A stretch of 64,000 nucleotides of DNA from Oscillospiraceae bacterium (GTDB taxonomy: Bacteria; Bacillota; Clostridia; Oscillospirales; Oscillospiraceae), in NCBI GenBank assembly GCA_020025535.1, contig JAHHRY010000003.1, positions 124,001-188,000 on the forward strand, in the 5' to 3' direction. The first letter of the stretch is position 1. Every line of letters starts with the position of its first letter. The notes under the pieces are model-generated. The model had not been told where the DNA came from, searched no databases, and saw only the letters and a list, made by a program, of their open reading frames with translations. The translations under genes were made by a program, and so were the position numbers. Below, piece by piece: positions 44,302 to 51,617 of this stretch.

Positions 44302-45300
44302 CTAAGGAATATCGGTATCCGAAGGTGTGCTGCCAATGCGGATTTCTCCATAAGAAAGACTGGCGGTTTCTCCGCTGTCATATTTTACCTGAAGGCGGCA
44401 TTCGTCATCGATTCCGCAGACCAGCGCATTCCGGCTCTGATTTCCACAGAGAACGGAAACTTTTTTGCCGATTACAAAACTGCGATTACGATACTTTTTA
44501 ACATAATCGGTTTGATTTTGTGCTGTGTAATCATCCATAAAACGATTGATAAAATCGGCGGTCAATCGGTTTTTCATATCGTCCTGAGGAAATTCAAACA
44601 AGGAACCGGCTATATGCTCCAGTTCCTGCGGAAAGCCTCCCGGAGGAGTATAGAGATTAAGTCCGACTCCCAGAACGGCATATTCCAGAAGCCCGCTTTC
44701 CATGCTGAACGAGCCTTCGGTCAAAATGCCGCAGACTTTCTTGCCACCGACAAAAATATCATTGACCCATTTGATTTGCGCCTGAAGGCCGCAGACGGTT
44801 TCAATTGCCTCGCACATGGCCACGGCCGCTTTGGTGGTGATCTGAACAGCCTGCTGCGGGGAGCACGCACTGGGGCGCAGCAGCATACTGAGGTAGATAC
44901 CGGTTCCGCCGGGCGAGTAAAACTCCCGTCCGCAGCGCCCCCGGCCGGAGGTTTGCTGATTGGCGATTACGGTACACCCTTCGGGCAGGCCTTTGTGCGC
45001 TTCTTTGCGCATCAGTGTATTGGTGGAATCCGCTGTGGGGAGAACGCTGATCTGGAGATCCTGATATTTTGGGGGCAGATATTTCCGGATGCCCTGGGGG
45101 GAGAGAATATCCGTACTTACCGACAGACGGTAGCCTTTGTTTGTGACGGCATCAATGGAATAGCCATCGGTGCGAAGTGCTTTCATGGCTTTCCAGATGG
45201 CAGTCCGGGATACACACAATTTCTGAGCGATTTCCTCGCCGGAAAAATAGACTCCCTTGTTGGATTCCAGCAGTTCAAGAAGTTTCTCTTTTGTGGTCAT
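44302..45300 (-). CDS. birA: Biotin-protein ligase and biotin repressor BirA
   Basis: BirA attaches biotin to carboxylases and, with biotinyl-AMP, represses biotin genes. The 332-residue bifunctional form has an N-terminal winged helix (EKLLELLESNKGVYFSGEEIAQKL), the ligase motif GRGRCGREFYSP and KWVNDIF, and an SH3-like C-terminal domain. It follows bioY by 12 bp; the operator upstream of bioY fits autoregulation of the pair. Confidence 0.95.
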   Translation of the reverse strand: MTTKEKLLELLESNKGVYFSGEEIAQKLCVSRTAIWKAMKALRTDGYSIDAVTNKGYRLSVSTDILSPQGIRKYLPPKYQDLQISVLPTADSTNTLMRKEAHKGLPEGCTVIANQQTSGRGRCGREFYSPGGTGIYLSMLLRPSACSPQQAVQITTKAAVAMCEAIETVCGLQAQIKWVNDIFVGGKKVCGILTEGSFSMESGLLEYAVLGVGLNLYTPPGGFPQELEHIAGSLFEFPQDDMKNRLTADFINRFMDDYTAQNQTDYVKKYRNRSFVIGKKVSVLCGNQSRNALVCGIDDECRLQVKYDSGETASLSYGEIRIGSTPSDTDIP

Positions 45301-45312
45301 GTTGTCTCCCTG

Positions 45313-45870
45313 TTATGAAAGTTTCAGTACTTTGGCCAGACGCTTGCAAACGGTGAGCGCCAGGGCAATTTTCAGCAGGTCCGGGATGATATAAGGTACT
45401 ACGCACATGGTCAGTGCGGACCAGAATCCGATTGCACCGGTATTTCTGGTGTAGACGCTGACGAACCATACGGTACCGAAGAGGTAGCAGATCAGCAGAC
45501 CGATTACCATGGACAGAGCCAGCAACGGTAGCCTGGTACCCCAGATTTTTTCCAAAGCCCACATCGCCAGGGCAGAGAACAGGAAACCGACAATATAGCC
45601 GCCGGTAGCGCCAAGCATATGGCCGATTCCTCCGGAGAATCCGGCAAAAACAGGGATACCGACCATGCCCAGCAAGAGATAGATCAGCACAGCCAGACTT
45701 CCTCTCTTGCCGCCCAGTGCGCCAACCGTGACAAAGACACCAAAGGTTTGCAGAGTAAAGGGAACGAGTGCCGGAATGGAAATCCAGGAGCAAACGGCGA
45801 TTACAACGGCAAACAGGGCAATGTAGGTCATATCCAGAATGCTGATTTTCAGCTGCGCGGATGTTTTCAT
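45313..45870 (-). CDS. bioY: Biotin transporter S component BioY
   Basis: BioY is the biotin-binding membrane subunit of an ECF transporter. The 185-residue protein has about six transmembrane segments and the family motif GGxxGGxxGY-like region (FAGFSGGIGHMLGATGGYIVG). It is the first gene of bioY-birA. EcfA/EcfT, encoded at the start of this window, could power it. Confidence 0.95.
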   Translation of the reverse strand: MKTSAQLKISILDMTYIALFAVVIAVCSWISIPALVPFTLQTFGVFVTVGALGGKRGSLAVLIYLLLGMVGIPVFAGFSGGIGHMLGATGGYIVGFLFSALAMWALEKIWGTRLPLLALSMVIGLLICYLFGTVWFVSVYTRNTGAIGFWSALTMCVVPYIIPDLLKIALALTVCKRLAKVLKLS

Positions 45871-45926
45871 AGAAATCCCTCGATCCAGTCAAAACAATAT
45901 GGAACAAAATTGCTTTCCGATTCTCG

Positions 45927-45955
45927 ATTATAGTATGAAATTCTGCTATTGTCAA
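45927..45955 (-). promoter_or_regulatory. Consensus promoter of bioY-birA
   Basis: On the minus strand TTGACA and TATAAT are 17 bp apart, about 57 bp upstream of the bioY ATG. Confidence 0.9.
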
Positions 45956-45983
45956 CTTTTAAAGTAACAAAGGTTAACAATAG
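45946..45983 (-). promoter_or_regulatory. BirA operator
   Basis: CTATTGTTAAC and GTTGACAATAG (minus-strand reading) are 11-bp inverted half-sites with one mismatch and a 16-bp spacer. This is the TTGTTAAC...GTTAACAA pattern known for BirA boxes, and one half overlaps the -35 box of bioY. Occupancy would block transcription. Confidence 0.87.
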
Positions 45984-45989
45984 AAAATT

Positions 45990-46020
45990 CCCCTCTGATG
46001 ACTGTTGGTCTTCAGAGGGG
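45990..46020 (-). terminator. Terminator of the second MATE gene
   Basis: CCCCTCTGA and TCAGAGGGG pair around a 13-nt loop, 13 bp after the stop; the minus-strand tail is AATTTTCT. Confidence 0.82.
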
Positions 46021-46032
46021 ACGGTGAGATTT

Positions 46033-47433
46033 TTATTTGTCCTGGTCGTTTTGTGTTACCGAGCGGTTATTGCTGCTGGCGATTGAAGCTTCACGCTTTC
46101 TGAGAATTTTTCGGATCATGCAAAAGTACATGGGGATGGAGAACAGTACGGATGTGATGTCCGAAATGGGTTCGGCGTAAAAAATCATGTCCGCATCCAT
46201 GAAAATGGGGATGATGAAAATTGCCAGAAAATACACGCCTTTCCGGAAAAGAGAGAGGGGCAGTGATACCTGCACCTGTCCCATCCCGGTGAAGCCGTCC
46301 ACAATGGCATACTGAACGCCCAGAGGAATGATCATCAGGGTACAGATTCGAATCGCCCGGCAGGCCTGTGCGTTGAGATCCGGATTGCCGGTAAAAAGGG
46401 CTGCAAAGCCGGGACCGGCTATCCGCGCCATAATGAACAGCAGGGTAGTGTAGCCTACACACATACCGGCGATATATTTCTGTGCTTTCAGAACGCGGTC
46501 TGAGAAGCCGGCGCCGTAATTGTAGCTTAGAATACATTGTGTTCCGCCGCTGATGCCGCCCAGAGGCATGGTCAGTACAAGCATGAAGCTCTGAACGATG
46601 GTATTGACGGTAATGAGCGTATCGCCGTCTGCGCCGCCGTATTTCTGCAGCAGGGCATTCAGGGCAATCAGCATGACATTGTCCAGTGCGATGATCAGGA
46701 AGGGGGTGCAGCCAAGAAAAAGGACGCGCCGCATAATTTTCAGACTGTAGCCGCCGAAGGAAATGGTAATATCAGACTTTTTCAGCAGGAACAGAAGGAC
46801 AAAGGTTGCGCTGGCAGCCTGACTGATGACGGTGGCAACGGCGGCACCCCGGACACCCAGGTGAAACACATAGATAAAGACGGGGTCAAGGATGATGTTC
46901 AGTACGGCACCCAGAATCACCGAGCACATACCGACTTTGGCATAGCCCTGTGCAATCACAAACTGATACATTCCCTGAGAAAGAAGCGCAAAAATCGTAC
47001 CGAGGACATAAACGGAAAAATAGGCTTCAGCATAGGGATAGGTAACTTCACTGGCACCAAACAGGCGGAGCATAGGTTCACGCAGCACCAAAGCGGCTGC
47101 GGTAACGATGACGGAAATGCCGCACAGCATGACAAAGCAATTGGCCAGAATATGAGAAGCTTTTTCTTTGTTGCCTTCGCCCAAGGCAATTCCCATCAAG
47201 GGAGTTCCGCCGATACCTACCAGAAAGGCGAAGGCACCGATCATCGTGACAATCGGACCGCACACGCCGACACCGGCAAGAGAAACGTCTCCCACGGACG
47301 GAATGTTTCCTACAAACATTCTGTCCACGATGCTGTACAGCACGCTGACGAACTGTGCCAGCATACTGGGTATGGCAATTTTAAAAACCAGCCGCGAAAT
47401 TTTATCGCGTCCCAGATCGTTTTCCAGTTTCAT
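46033..47433 (-). CDS. MATE family efflux transporter (MepA-like)
   Basis: A 466-residue, 12-transmembrane cation-coupled extruder with the usual two homologous halves. It starts MKLENDLGRDKISRLVFKIAIPSMLAQFVSVLYSIVDRMFVGNI (given in parts: KIAIPSMLAQFV, IVDRMFVGNI). The start at 47433 follows GGAGGCATCGCAG; an upstream in-frame ATG at 47511 has no clear ribosome site. It is the second MATE pump of the window and only distantly similar to the one at 28-30 kb. Substrate unknown. Confidence 0.86.
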   Translation of the reverse strand: MKLENDLGRDKISRLVFKIAIPSMLAQFVSVLYSIVDRMFVGNIPSVGDVSLAGVGVCGPIVTMIGAFAFLVGIGGTPLMGIALGEGNKEKASHILANCFVMLCGISVIVTAAALVLREPMLRLFGASEVTYPYAEAYFSVYVLGTIFALLSQGMYQFVIAQGYAKVGMCSVILGAVLNIILDPVFIYVFHLGVRGAAVATVISQAASATFVLLFLLKKSDITISFGGYSLKIMRRVLFLGCTPFLIIALDNVMLIALNALLQKYGGADGDTLITVNTIVQSFMLVLTMPLGGISGGTQCILSYNYGAGFSDRVLKAQKYIAGMCVGYTTLLFIMARIAGPGFAALFTGNPDLNAQACRAIRICTLMIIPLGVQYAIVDGFTGMGQVQVSLPLSLFRKGVYFLAIFIIPIFMDADMIFYAEPISDITSVLFSIPMYFCMIRKILRKREASIASSNNRSVTQNDQDK

Positions 47434-47566
47434 AGATCTGCGATGCCTCCAAAAGTAATAATCCTTGATTAGTATACATCCAAATCCGCAAAAAACAAGA
47501 GGTAATCCCAATGGAACAACCGGAAAGTCAAGTGTAAAATTTAGCTGCGGCAGTTGAATTTCCCAC
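47434..47566. other. Intergenic region with no recognised element
   Basis: This 130-bp gap lies between the divergent MATE gene and the promoter at 47567. It should hold the MATE promoter on the minus strand, but I could not fix it. Confidence 0.4.
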
Positions 47567-47595
47567 TTGATTTTTTCTGACGGGTGTTATAGAAT
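47567..47595 (+). promoter_or_regulatory. Sigma-A promoter of a putative small RNA
   Basis: TTGATT and TAGAAT are 17 bp apart. No ORF with a ribosome site follows within the next 250 bp; a folded segment and a T-tract do. Confidence 0.72.
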
Positions 47596-47600
47596 ATACG

Positions 47601-47767
47601 CGGCAATATGTTGAAGGCGTACGATAAAGCTTGCTTTACATAGCTTTGTACTGTGGATGTTGCCGAAAGAAGCAGAACTTTCGGGTGGAAAATCCCTGAA
47701 TGCTCGTCTGTCCGGGAGAAAATACATATGTGCGGCTACATCGATTTTCTGATGTGTCATTTTTTTG
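47601..47767 (+). ncRNA. Putative structured small RNA upstream of trxB
   Basis: The segment begins at the expected start of the 47567 promoter and ends in a short hairpin (ACATC/GATGT) followed by TTTTTTT (47760-47766). Internal pairings include GGCAATAT with ATGTTGCC (8 bp, about 47602-47664), enclosing GTAC/GTAC plus AAGCT/AGCTT, and CCGAAAG/CTTTCGG (about 47663-47684). No known RNA family was recognised. In particular it lacks 6S, tmRNA, SRP and glycine riboswitch signatures. It is unproven that it is expressed. Confidence 0.5.
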
Positions 47768-47829
47768 TGGCTCTTGTCTAACTTTGCCGGGTTTTAACTG
47801 TTGAACTCTTACAAAGATTCTTTGAGCTA

Positions 47830-47858
47830 TGGACAAGTACCGCGGACTGTATTATAAT
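47830..47858 (+). promoter_or_regulatory. Strong promoter of the trxB-trxA-grdA leader transcript
   Basis: TGGACA and TATAAT with a 17-bp spacer, more than 200 bp upstream of the trxB ATG, so the transcript has a long leader. Confidence 0.85.
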
Positions 47859-47865
47859 CCCCGTT

Positions 47866-48078
47866 AGGGCATTGAGGGCTTTGCGTGCCCAAGCGATTGT
47901 GTTTGCGAACCGTCGCTGCAACAAGATATGTTGCCCCGCGTTTCATCCTTATCCTCGGACGGTTTTCAGAGTGCGCGGCAGATCCTGCCTTGCTGTTTTG
48001 AAGGCCGGACCGCAGGTTCCGCCTGTTCCGGTGTGGACAGGCAGTATTTAAGGTATAATTTAAGGGAGTGAAGATCGA
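47866..48078 (+). promoter_or_regulatory. Long structured 5' leader of the glycine-reductase operon
   Basis: About 210 nt between the start site and trxB can fold into successive hairpins: GGGCA/TGCCC (47867-47890), AGCGA/TCGCT (47892-47917), GCAACA/TGTTGC (47918-47934), CCGCG/CGCGG (47936-47978), and CCGGA-CAGG/CCTG-TCCGG (48005-48031). Length and structure suggest a cis-regulatory RNA. The tandem glycine riboswitch core was searched for by eye and not seen, so the ligand, if any, is unknown. The ribosome site is TTAAGGGAGTGAAG. Confidence 0.55.
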
Positions 48079-49020
48079 ATGGAAAAAATCTATGACGTGA
48101 TCGTGCTGGGCGCTGGTCCTGCAGGTCTGACCGCCGGTCTGTATGCTGGCCGCAGCAGACTGTCCACGCTGATTATTGAAAAAGGCAAGGACGGCGGACA
48201 GATCGCTATTACCAACGAGATTGAGAACTATCCCGGTCAGCAGGTAGAGGGCGAGTCCGGTCCCAGTCTGATTGCCCGTATGACTGAGCAGGCTAAGAAA
48301 TTCGGTGCCGAGCGTGTCACTGACGTGATCAAGAGCGTTGAGCTGGAAGGCAGCGTTAAGAAGCTGGTCGGCAACAAGGATACCTATCTGGCTAAGACCG
48401 TGATCCTGGCTACCGGCGCTTTCCCTCGTCCCATTGGCTGCGAGAATGAAGGCAAGTTCGTCGGCAAGGGTATTTCCTTCTGCGCTACTTGCGATGCTTC
48501 CTTCTTCGAAGATTTTGAAGTTTACGTAGTCGGCGGCGGCGATGCAGCCGTTGAAGAGGCTATGTACCTGACTAAGTTTGCCCGTAAGGTTACCATTATC
48601 CACCGCAGAGACGAGCTGAGAGCTGCAAAGTCCATTCAGGAGAAGGCTTTCGCAAATCCCAAGCTGTCCTTCATGTGGGATACCGTGGTTGAGAAGGTCG
48701 ATGGCGATCCTCTGCTGAACAGCATGGTTGTCAGAAACACCAAGACCGGTGAAAAGACTGTCATCGAGGCTGATGAGGAAGATGGCCTGTTTGGTCTGTT
48801 CGGCTTTATCGGCCTGCTGCCCAATACCAAGCTGTTCGAGGGCATGATCGATATGGAGAACGGCTATGTCAAGACGGACGAGAACATGCATACCAACATC
48901 CCCGGCGTATTTGCTGCCGGCGATATGCGTGCCAAGTCCCTTCGCCAGGTAGTTACCGCTGCTGCAGACGGCGCCATTGCCGCAATGCAGGCGGAACACT
49001 ATATTGCTGATTTAACTTAA
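48079..49020 (+). CDS. trxB: Thioredoxin reductase TrxB (glycine-reductase associated)
   Basis: This flavoprotein passes electrons from NAD(P)H to thioredoxin. The 313 residues have FAD motif GAGPAGLTAGLYAGR, redox-active CATC near residue 136 (FCATCDASFFED), NAD(P) motif GGGDAAVEEA and the C-terminal GVFAAGDMR. It is the first gene of the set trxB-trxA-grdA, the usual order in glycine-reductase operons. Codons here are strongly biased (AAG, GAG, CTG, GCT), as expected for abundant proteins. Confidence 0.95.
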   Translation: MEKIYDVIVLGAGPAGLTAGLYAGRSRLSTLIIEKGKDGGQIAITNEIENYPGQQVEGESGPSLIARMTEQAKKFGAERVTDVIKSVELEGSVKKLVGNKDTYLAKTVILATGAFPRPIGCENEGKFVGKGISFCATCDASFFEDFEVYVVGGGDAAVEEAMYLTKFARKVTIIHRRDELRAAKSIQEKAFANPKLSFMWDTVVEKVDGDPLLNSMVVRNTKTGEKTVIEADEEDGLFGLFGFIGLLPNTKLFEGMIDMENGYVKTDENMHTNIPGVFAAGDMRAKSLRQVVTAAADGAIAAMQAEHYIADLT

Positions 49021-49039
49021 TTGAGGGGAGGTGGATTGA

Positions 49040-49357
49040 ATGCTGGAACTCGATAAGACTACTTTCGATGCCGAAGTCCTGCAGGCTTCCGGTAAGGTAC
49101 TGGTTGATTTCTACGGTGACGGTTGCGTCCCCTGCGCAGCTCTGATGCCCCATGTTCACGCCTTTGCGGAGCAGTATGGTGACAAGATCAAGTTTTGTGC
49201 TCTGAACACCACTAAGGCTCGTCGTCTGGCCATCGGTCAGAAGATTCTGGGTCTCCCTGTCATCGCTATCTACGAGAACGGTGAGAAGATCGACGAATGT
49301 GTTAAGGACGATGCTACTCCCGAGAACGTAGAGGCTATGATCAAGAAGTACATCTAA
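49040..49357 (+). CDS. trxA: Glycine-reductase-type thioredoxin TrxA
   Basis: This 105-residue thioredoxin has the atypical active site GCVPC (in place of WCGPC) near residue 30, the form found next to grd genes, where it reduces the selenoprotein A/carboxymethyl intermediates. The cis-proline is in GLPVIAIYENG. A GGGGAGGTGG ribosome site precedes the ATG, and grdA follows 68 bp downstream. Confidence 0.94.
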   Translation: MLELDKTTFDAEVLQASGKVLVDFYGDGCVPCAALMPHVHAFAEQYGDKIKFCALNTTKARRLAIGQKILGLPVIAIYENGEKIDECVKDDATPENVEAMIKKYI

Positions 49358-49425
49358 TTTGCGCAAAACCCTATGTTAGATTGCCCTTACGGCTTTCTAT
49401 AAATCTGATGAAAGGAGACATAGAT

Positions 49426-49896
49426 ATGGGCATTTTGGCTGATAAGAAGGTTGTCATCATTGGCGACCGTGACGGCATTCCCGGCCAGGCTATTGCAGCT
49501 TGTGCAGAGTCTGCTGGTGCTGAAGTTGTGTTTTCCTCGACTGAGTGCTTCGTTTGAACCGCCGCTGGTGCAATGGATCTGGAGAATCAGAAGCGAGTAA
49601 AGGAGTTCGCTGAGCAGTATGGCCCCGAGAACGTTGTTGTTCTTCTGGGTGCTGCCGAAGGCGAAGCTTCCGGTCTTGCAGCTGAGACGGTCACCAATGG
49701 TGACCCGACCTACGCCGGTCCGTTGACAGGAGTCCAGTTGGGACTCAAGGTTTATCATGTATGCGAGCCTGAGATCAAGCAGGAGATTGATCCCGCTGTT
49801 TATGAGGAGCAGGTCAGCATGATGGAAATGGTTCTGGACGTTGACGATATCGTCGCGGAAATGACTGCCATTCGCGAACAGTATTGTAAGTATTAA
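49426..49896 (+). CDS. grdA: Glycine reductase selenoprotein A (in-frame TGA = Sec)
   Basis: GrdA takes the carboxymethyl group as a Se-carboxymethyl-selenocysteine and presents it to component C. The frame runs from ATG 49426 (ribosome site AAAGGAGA) through a TGA at 49555-49557, codon 44, to TAA at 49894-49896, giving 156 residues with Sec. The flanking residues are ECFV-Sec-TAAGAMDLENQ, the family's Sec motif as I recall it, so TGA is not a stop. The rest (KEFAEQYGPENVVVLLGAAEGEASGLA, ending IREQYCKY) matches GrdA throughout. A simple ORF finder would report only the part after the TGA. A strong terminator follows. Confidence 0.96.
49555..49591 (+). promoter_or_regulatory. Candidate bacterial SECIS element of grdA
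   Basis: Starting at the Sec TGA, a small hairpin TCTG-GAGAAT-CAGA (49578-49591) lies 20 nt downstream. Its loop begins with G, 24 nt after the TGA, which fits the loose rules for bacterial SECIS (apical loop 16-37 nt from TGA, G at the loop start). The stem is short, so the call is tentative. Confidence 0.42.
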
Positions 49897-49937
49897 TCCA
49901 ATCGGTTCGATCTGGATTATGTTACAGACTATTGCGG

Positions 49938-49970
49938 GGGCGGCGGCTTCGGCTGCCGCCCTTCTTTCAT
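49938..49970 (+). terminator. GC-rich terminator or attenuator between grdA and grdC
   Basis: GGGCGGCGGC and GCTGCCGCCC form a 10-bp stem (one wobble) with a TTCG loop, followed by TTCTTTCATTTT. It would raise grdA expression relative to grdC-grdD. Confidence 0.82.
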
Positions 49971-50061
49971 TTTACACTCCGGCAAAATCTGCCGGTAACG
50001 ATTTCTATGGTTTTCCTGTAAAATAAATAATATTTTGATCTTCAAAAAGGTGGAACTACAT

Positions 50062-51603
50062 ATGAAAAGCGTAATCAAGGGTACAGGTTACATTCTGGCC
50101 CACACCCCCGATATGGTACTGCACAATGGCACTACCCAGACCACTGAGCGCATCGTGAACCCCGACAGCGAGTATCTGAAGGAACTGCCCAACCATCTGC
50201 GTACTTATGAGCAGGTTCTGTCTTACTGGCCCAATCAGGTTTACATCGGCAACAAGACCCCCGATGAGCTGGCTGCCATTGAGCAGCCCTGGTGCGACAA
50301 GGTTTGCGATCAGAATGCACGTTACGGCAAGTTCGGTCAGATCATGCCTCAGGAAGAGTTCCTGCTGCTGATCCAGGCTTGCGACGTTTTCGATCTGGTC
50401 AAGATTGACAAGGACTTCGTTGCTGCTCACAAGCCCGCCCTGGAAGCAAACGAGATCATGGATGCTGACATCCTGTCTCGTGTTACCGCAGGTGTGGATG
50501 CAGAAGAGGTTGCTCACCTGGTAAATGATGAGCACGCTGAAGGCCTGTATCACAACGGCGCTCTGGTAGGCTGTGTTAAGCGCGCTCACGACATCGATGT
50601 GAACCTGTCCGCCCATGTCATGCTGGAGAACCTGGTATCCAAGGCTTCTTCCGTTCTGTCCATTCTGTACGCTGTTAAGAATGCCGGTATCGAGAAGAGC
50701 GATGTCGAGTACGTCATCGACTGCTGCGAGGAAGCCTGCGGTGATATGAACCAGAGAGGCGGCGGTAACTTTGCCAAGGCTGCTGCTGAGATCGCCGGCC
50801 TGTCTTCTGCTACCGGTTCTGATGCCCGTGGCTTCTGCGCCGGACCTTCCCATGCAATTATCGAGGGCGCATCTTTGGTTGCTGCCGGTGCTTACAAGAC
50901 CGTTATCATCACTGCCGGCGGCTGTACTGCCAAGCTGGGTATGAACGGTAAGGACCATGTCAAGAAGGGCCTGCCCGCTCTGGAAGACATGATCGGTGGC
51001 TTTGCCATGGTCATCACTCAGGATGACGGCGTAAGCCCTGAGTTCAACCTGTCTATTCTGGGCCGTCATACCGTTGGTACCGGCTCCGCTCCTCAGGCTG
51101 TTATTTCTTCTCTGGTCACCGATCCTCTGGATCGTGCAGGCCTGAAGATTACCGATATCGACAAGTATTCTCCTGAGATGCAGAACCCCGATATCACCAA
51201 GCCCGCAGGCGCAGGCGATGTGCCTCTGGCTAACTACAAGATGATTGCTGCTCTGGCTGTTAAGCGCGGCGAGCTGCAGCGTGCCGATCTGGCAAACTTC
51301 GCGGTAAAGCACGGTCTGACCGGCTGGGCTCCCACTCAGGGTCATATTCCTTCCGGCGTACCTTACATCGGCTTCGCCCGTGAGGATATCATGGCCGGCA
51401 AGATCAACCGTGTTATGATCATCGGCAAGGGCTCTCTGTTCCTGGGCCGTATGACCAACCTGTTCGACGGTGTTTCCTTCGTCATTCAGGCCAACTCCGG
51501 TGCCGAAGAGGCACAGGCCGGTGTTTCCGAGGACGAGGTCAAGGGTATGATTGCCAAGGCCATGAAGGAGTTTGCAGCCACCCTGCTGGCTCAGGCTGAA
51601 TAA
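50062..51603 (+). CDS. grdC: Glycine/sarcosine/betaine reductase component C subunit beta GrdC
   Basis: GrdC is the beta-ketoacyl-synthase-like half of component C, which turns the carboxymethyl-selenoether on GrdA into an acetyl-thioester and then acetyl phosphate. The 513-residue protein begins MKSVIKGTGYILAHTPDM and has conserved segments CCEEACGDMNQRGGGNFAKAAAE, ATGSDARGFCAGPSHA and GHIPSGVPYIGFARE (given within length limits). The start at 50062 follows AAAAGGTGGAACTACAT. It is followed by grdD with 14 bp between stop and ATG. Confidence 0.95.
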   Translation: MKSVIKGTGYILAHTPDMVLHNGTTQTTERIVNPDSEYLKELPNHLRTYEQVLSYWPNQVYIGNKTPDELAAIEQPWCDKVCDQNARYGKFGQIMPQEEFLLLIQACDVFDLVKIDKDFVAAHKPALEANEIMDADILSRVTAGVDAEEVAHLVNDEHAEGLYHNGALVGCVKRAHDIDVNLSAHVMLENLVSKASSVLSILYAVKNAGIEKSDVEYVIDCCEEACGDMNQRGGGNFAKAAAEIAGLSSATGSDARGFCAGPSHAIIEGASLVAAGAYKTVIITAGGCTAKLGMNGKDHVKKGLPALEDMIGGFAMVITQDDGVSPEFNLSILGRHTVGTGSAPQAVISSLVTDPLDRAGLKITDIDKYSPEMQNPDITKPAGAGDVPLANYKMIAALAVKRGELQRADLANFAVKHGLTGWAPTQGHIPSGVPYIGFAREDIMAGKINRVMIIGKGSLFLGRMTNLFDGVSFVIQANSGAEEAQAGVSEDEVKGMIAKAMKEFAATLLAQAE

Positions 51604-51617
51604 GGCAGGTGGCACCA

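Noticed and set aside
48054..48059. TATAAT just before trxB as a third promoter
   Set aside because: The only TGGACA nearby gives a 14-bp spacer, and a start here would leave the ribosome site at the very 5' end.
47866..48078. Tandem glycine riboswitch before trxB
   Set aside because: No glycine aptamer core was found by eye, although the context suggested one.
49555..49557. Nonsense mutation in grdA
   Set aside because: The surrounding residues match the GrdA Sec motif and the frame stays open with family-like sequence on both sides; Sec genes are adjacent.
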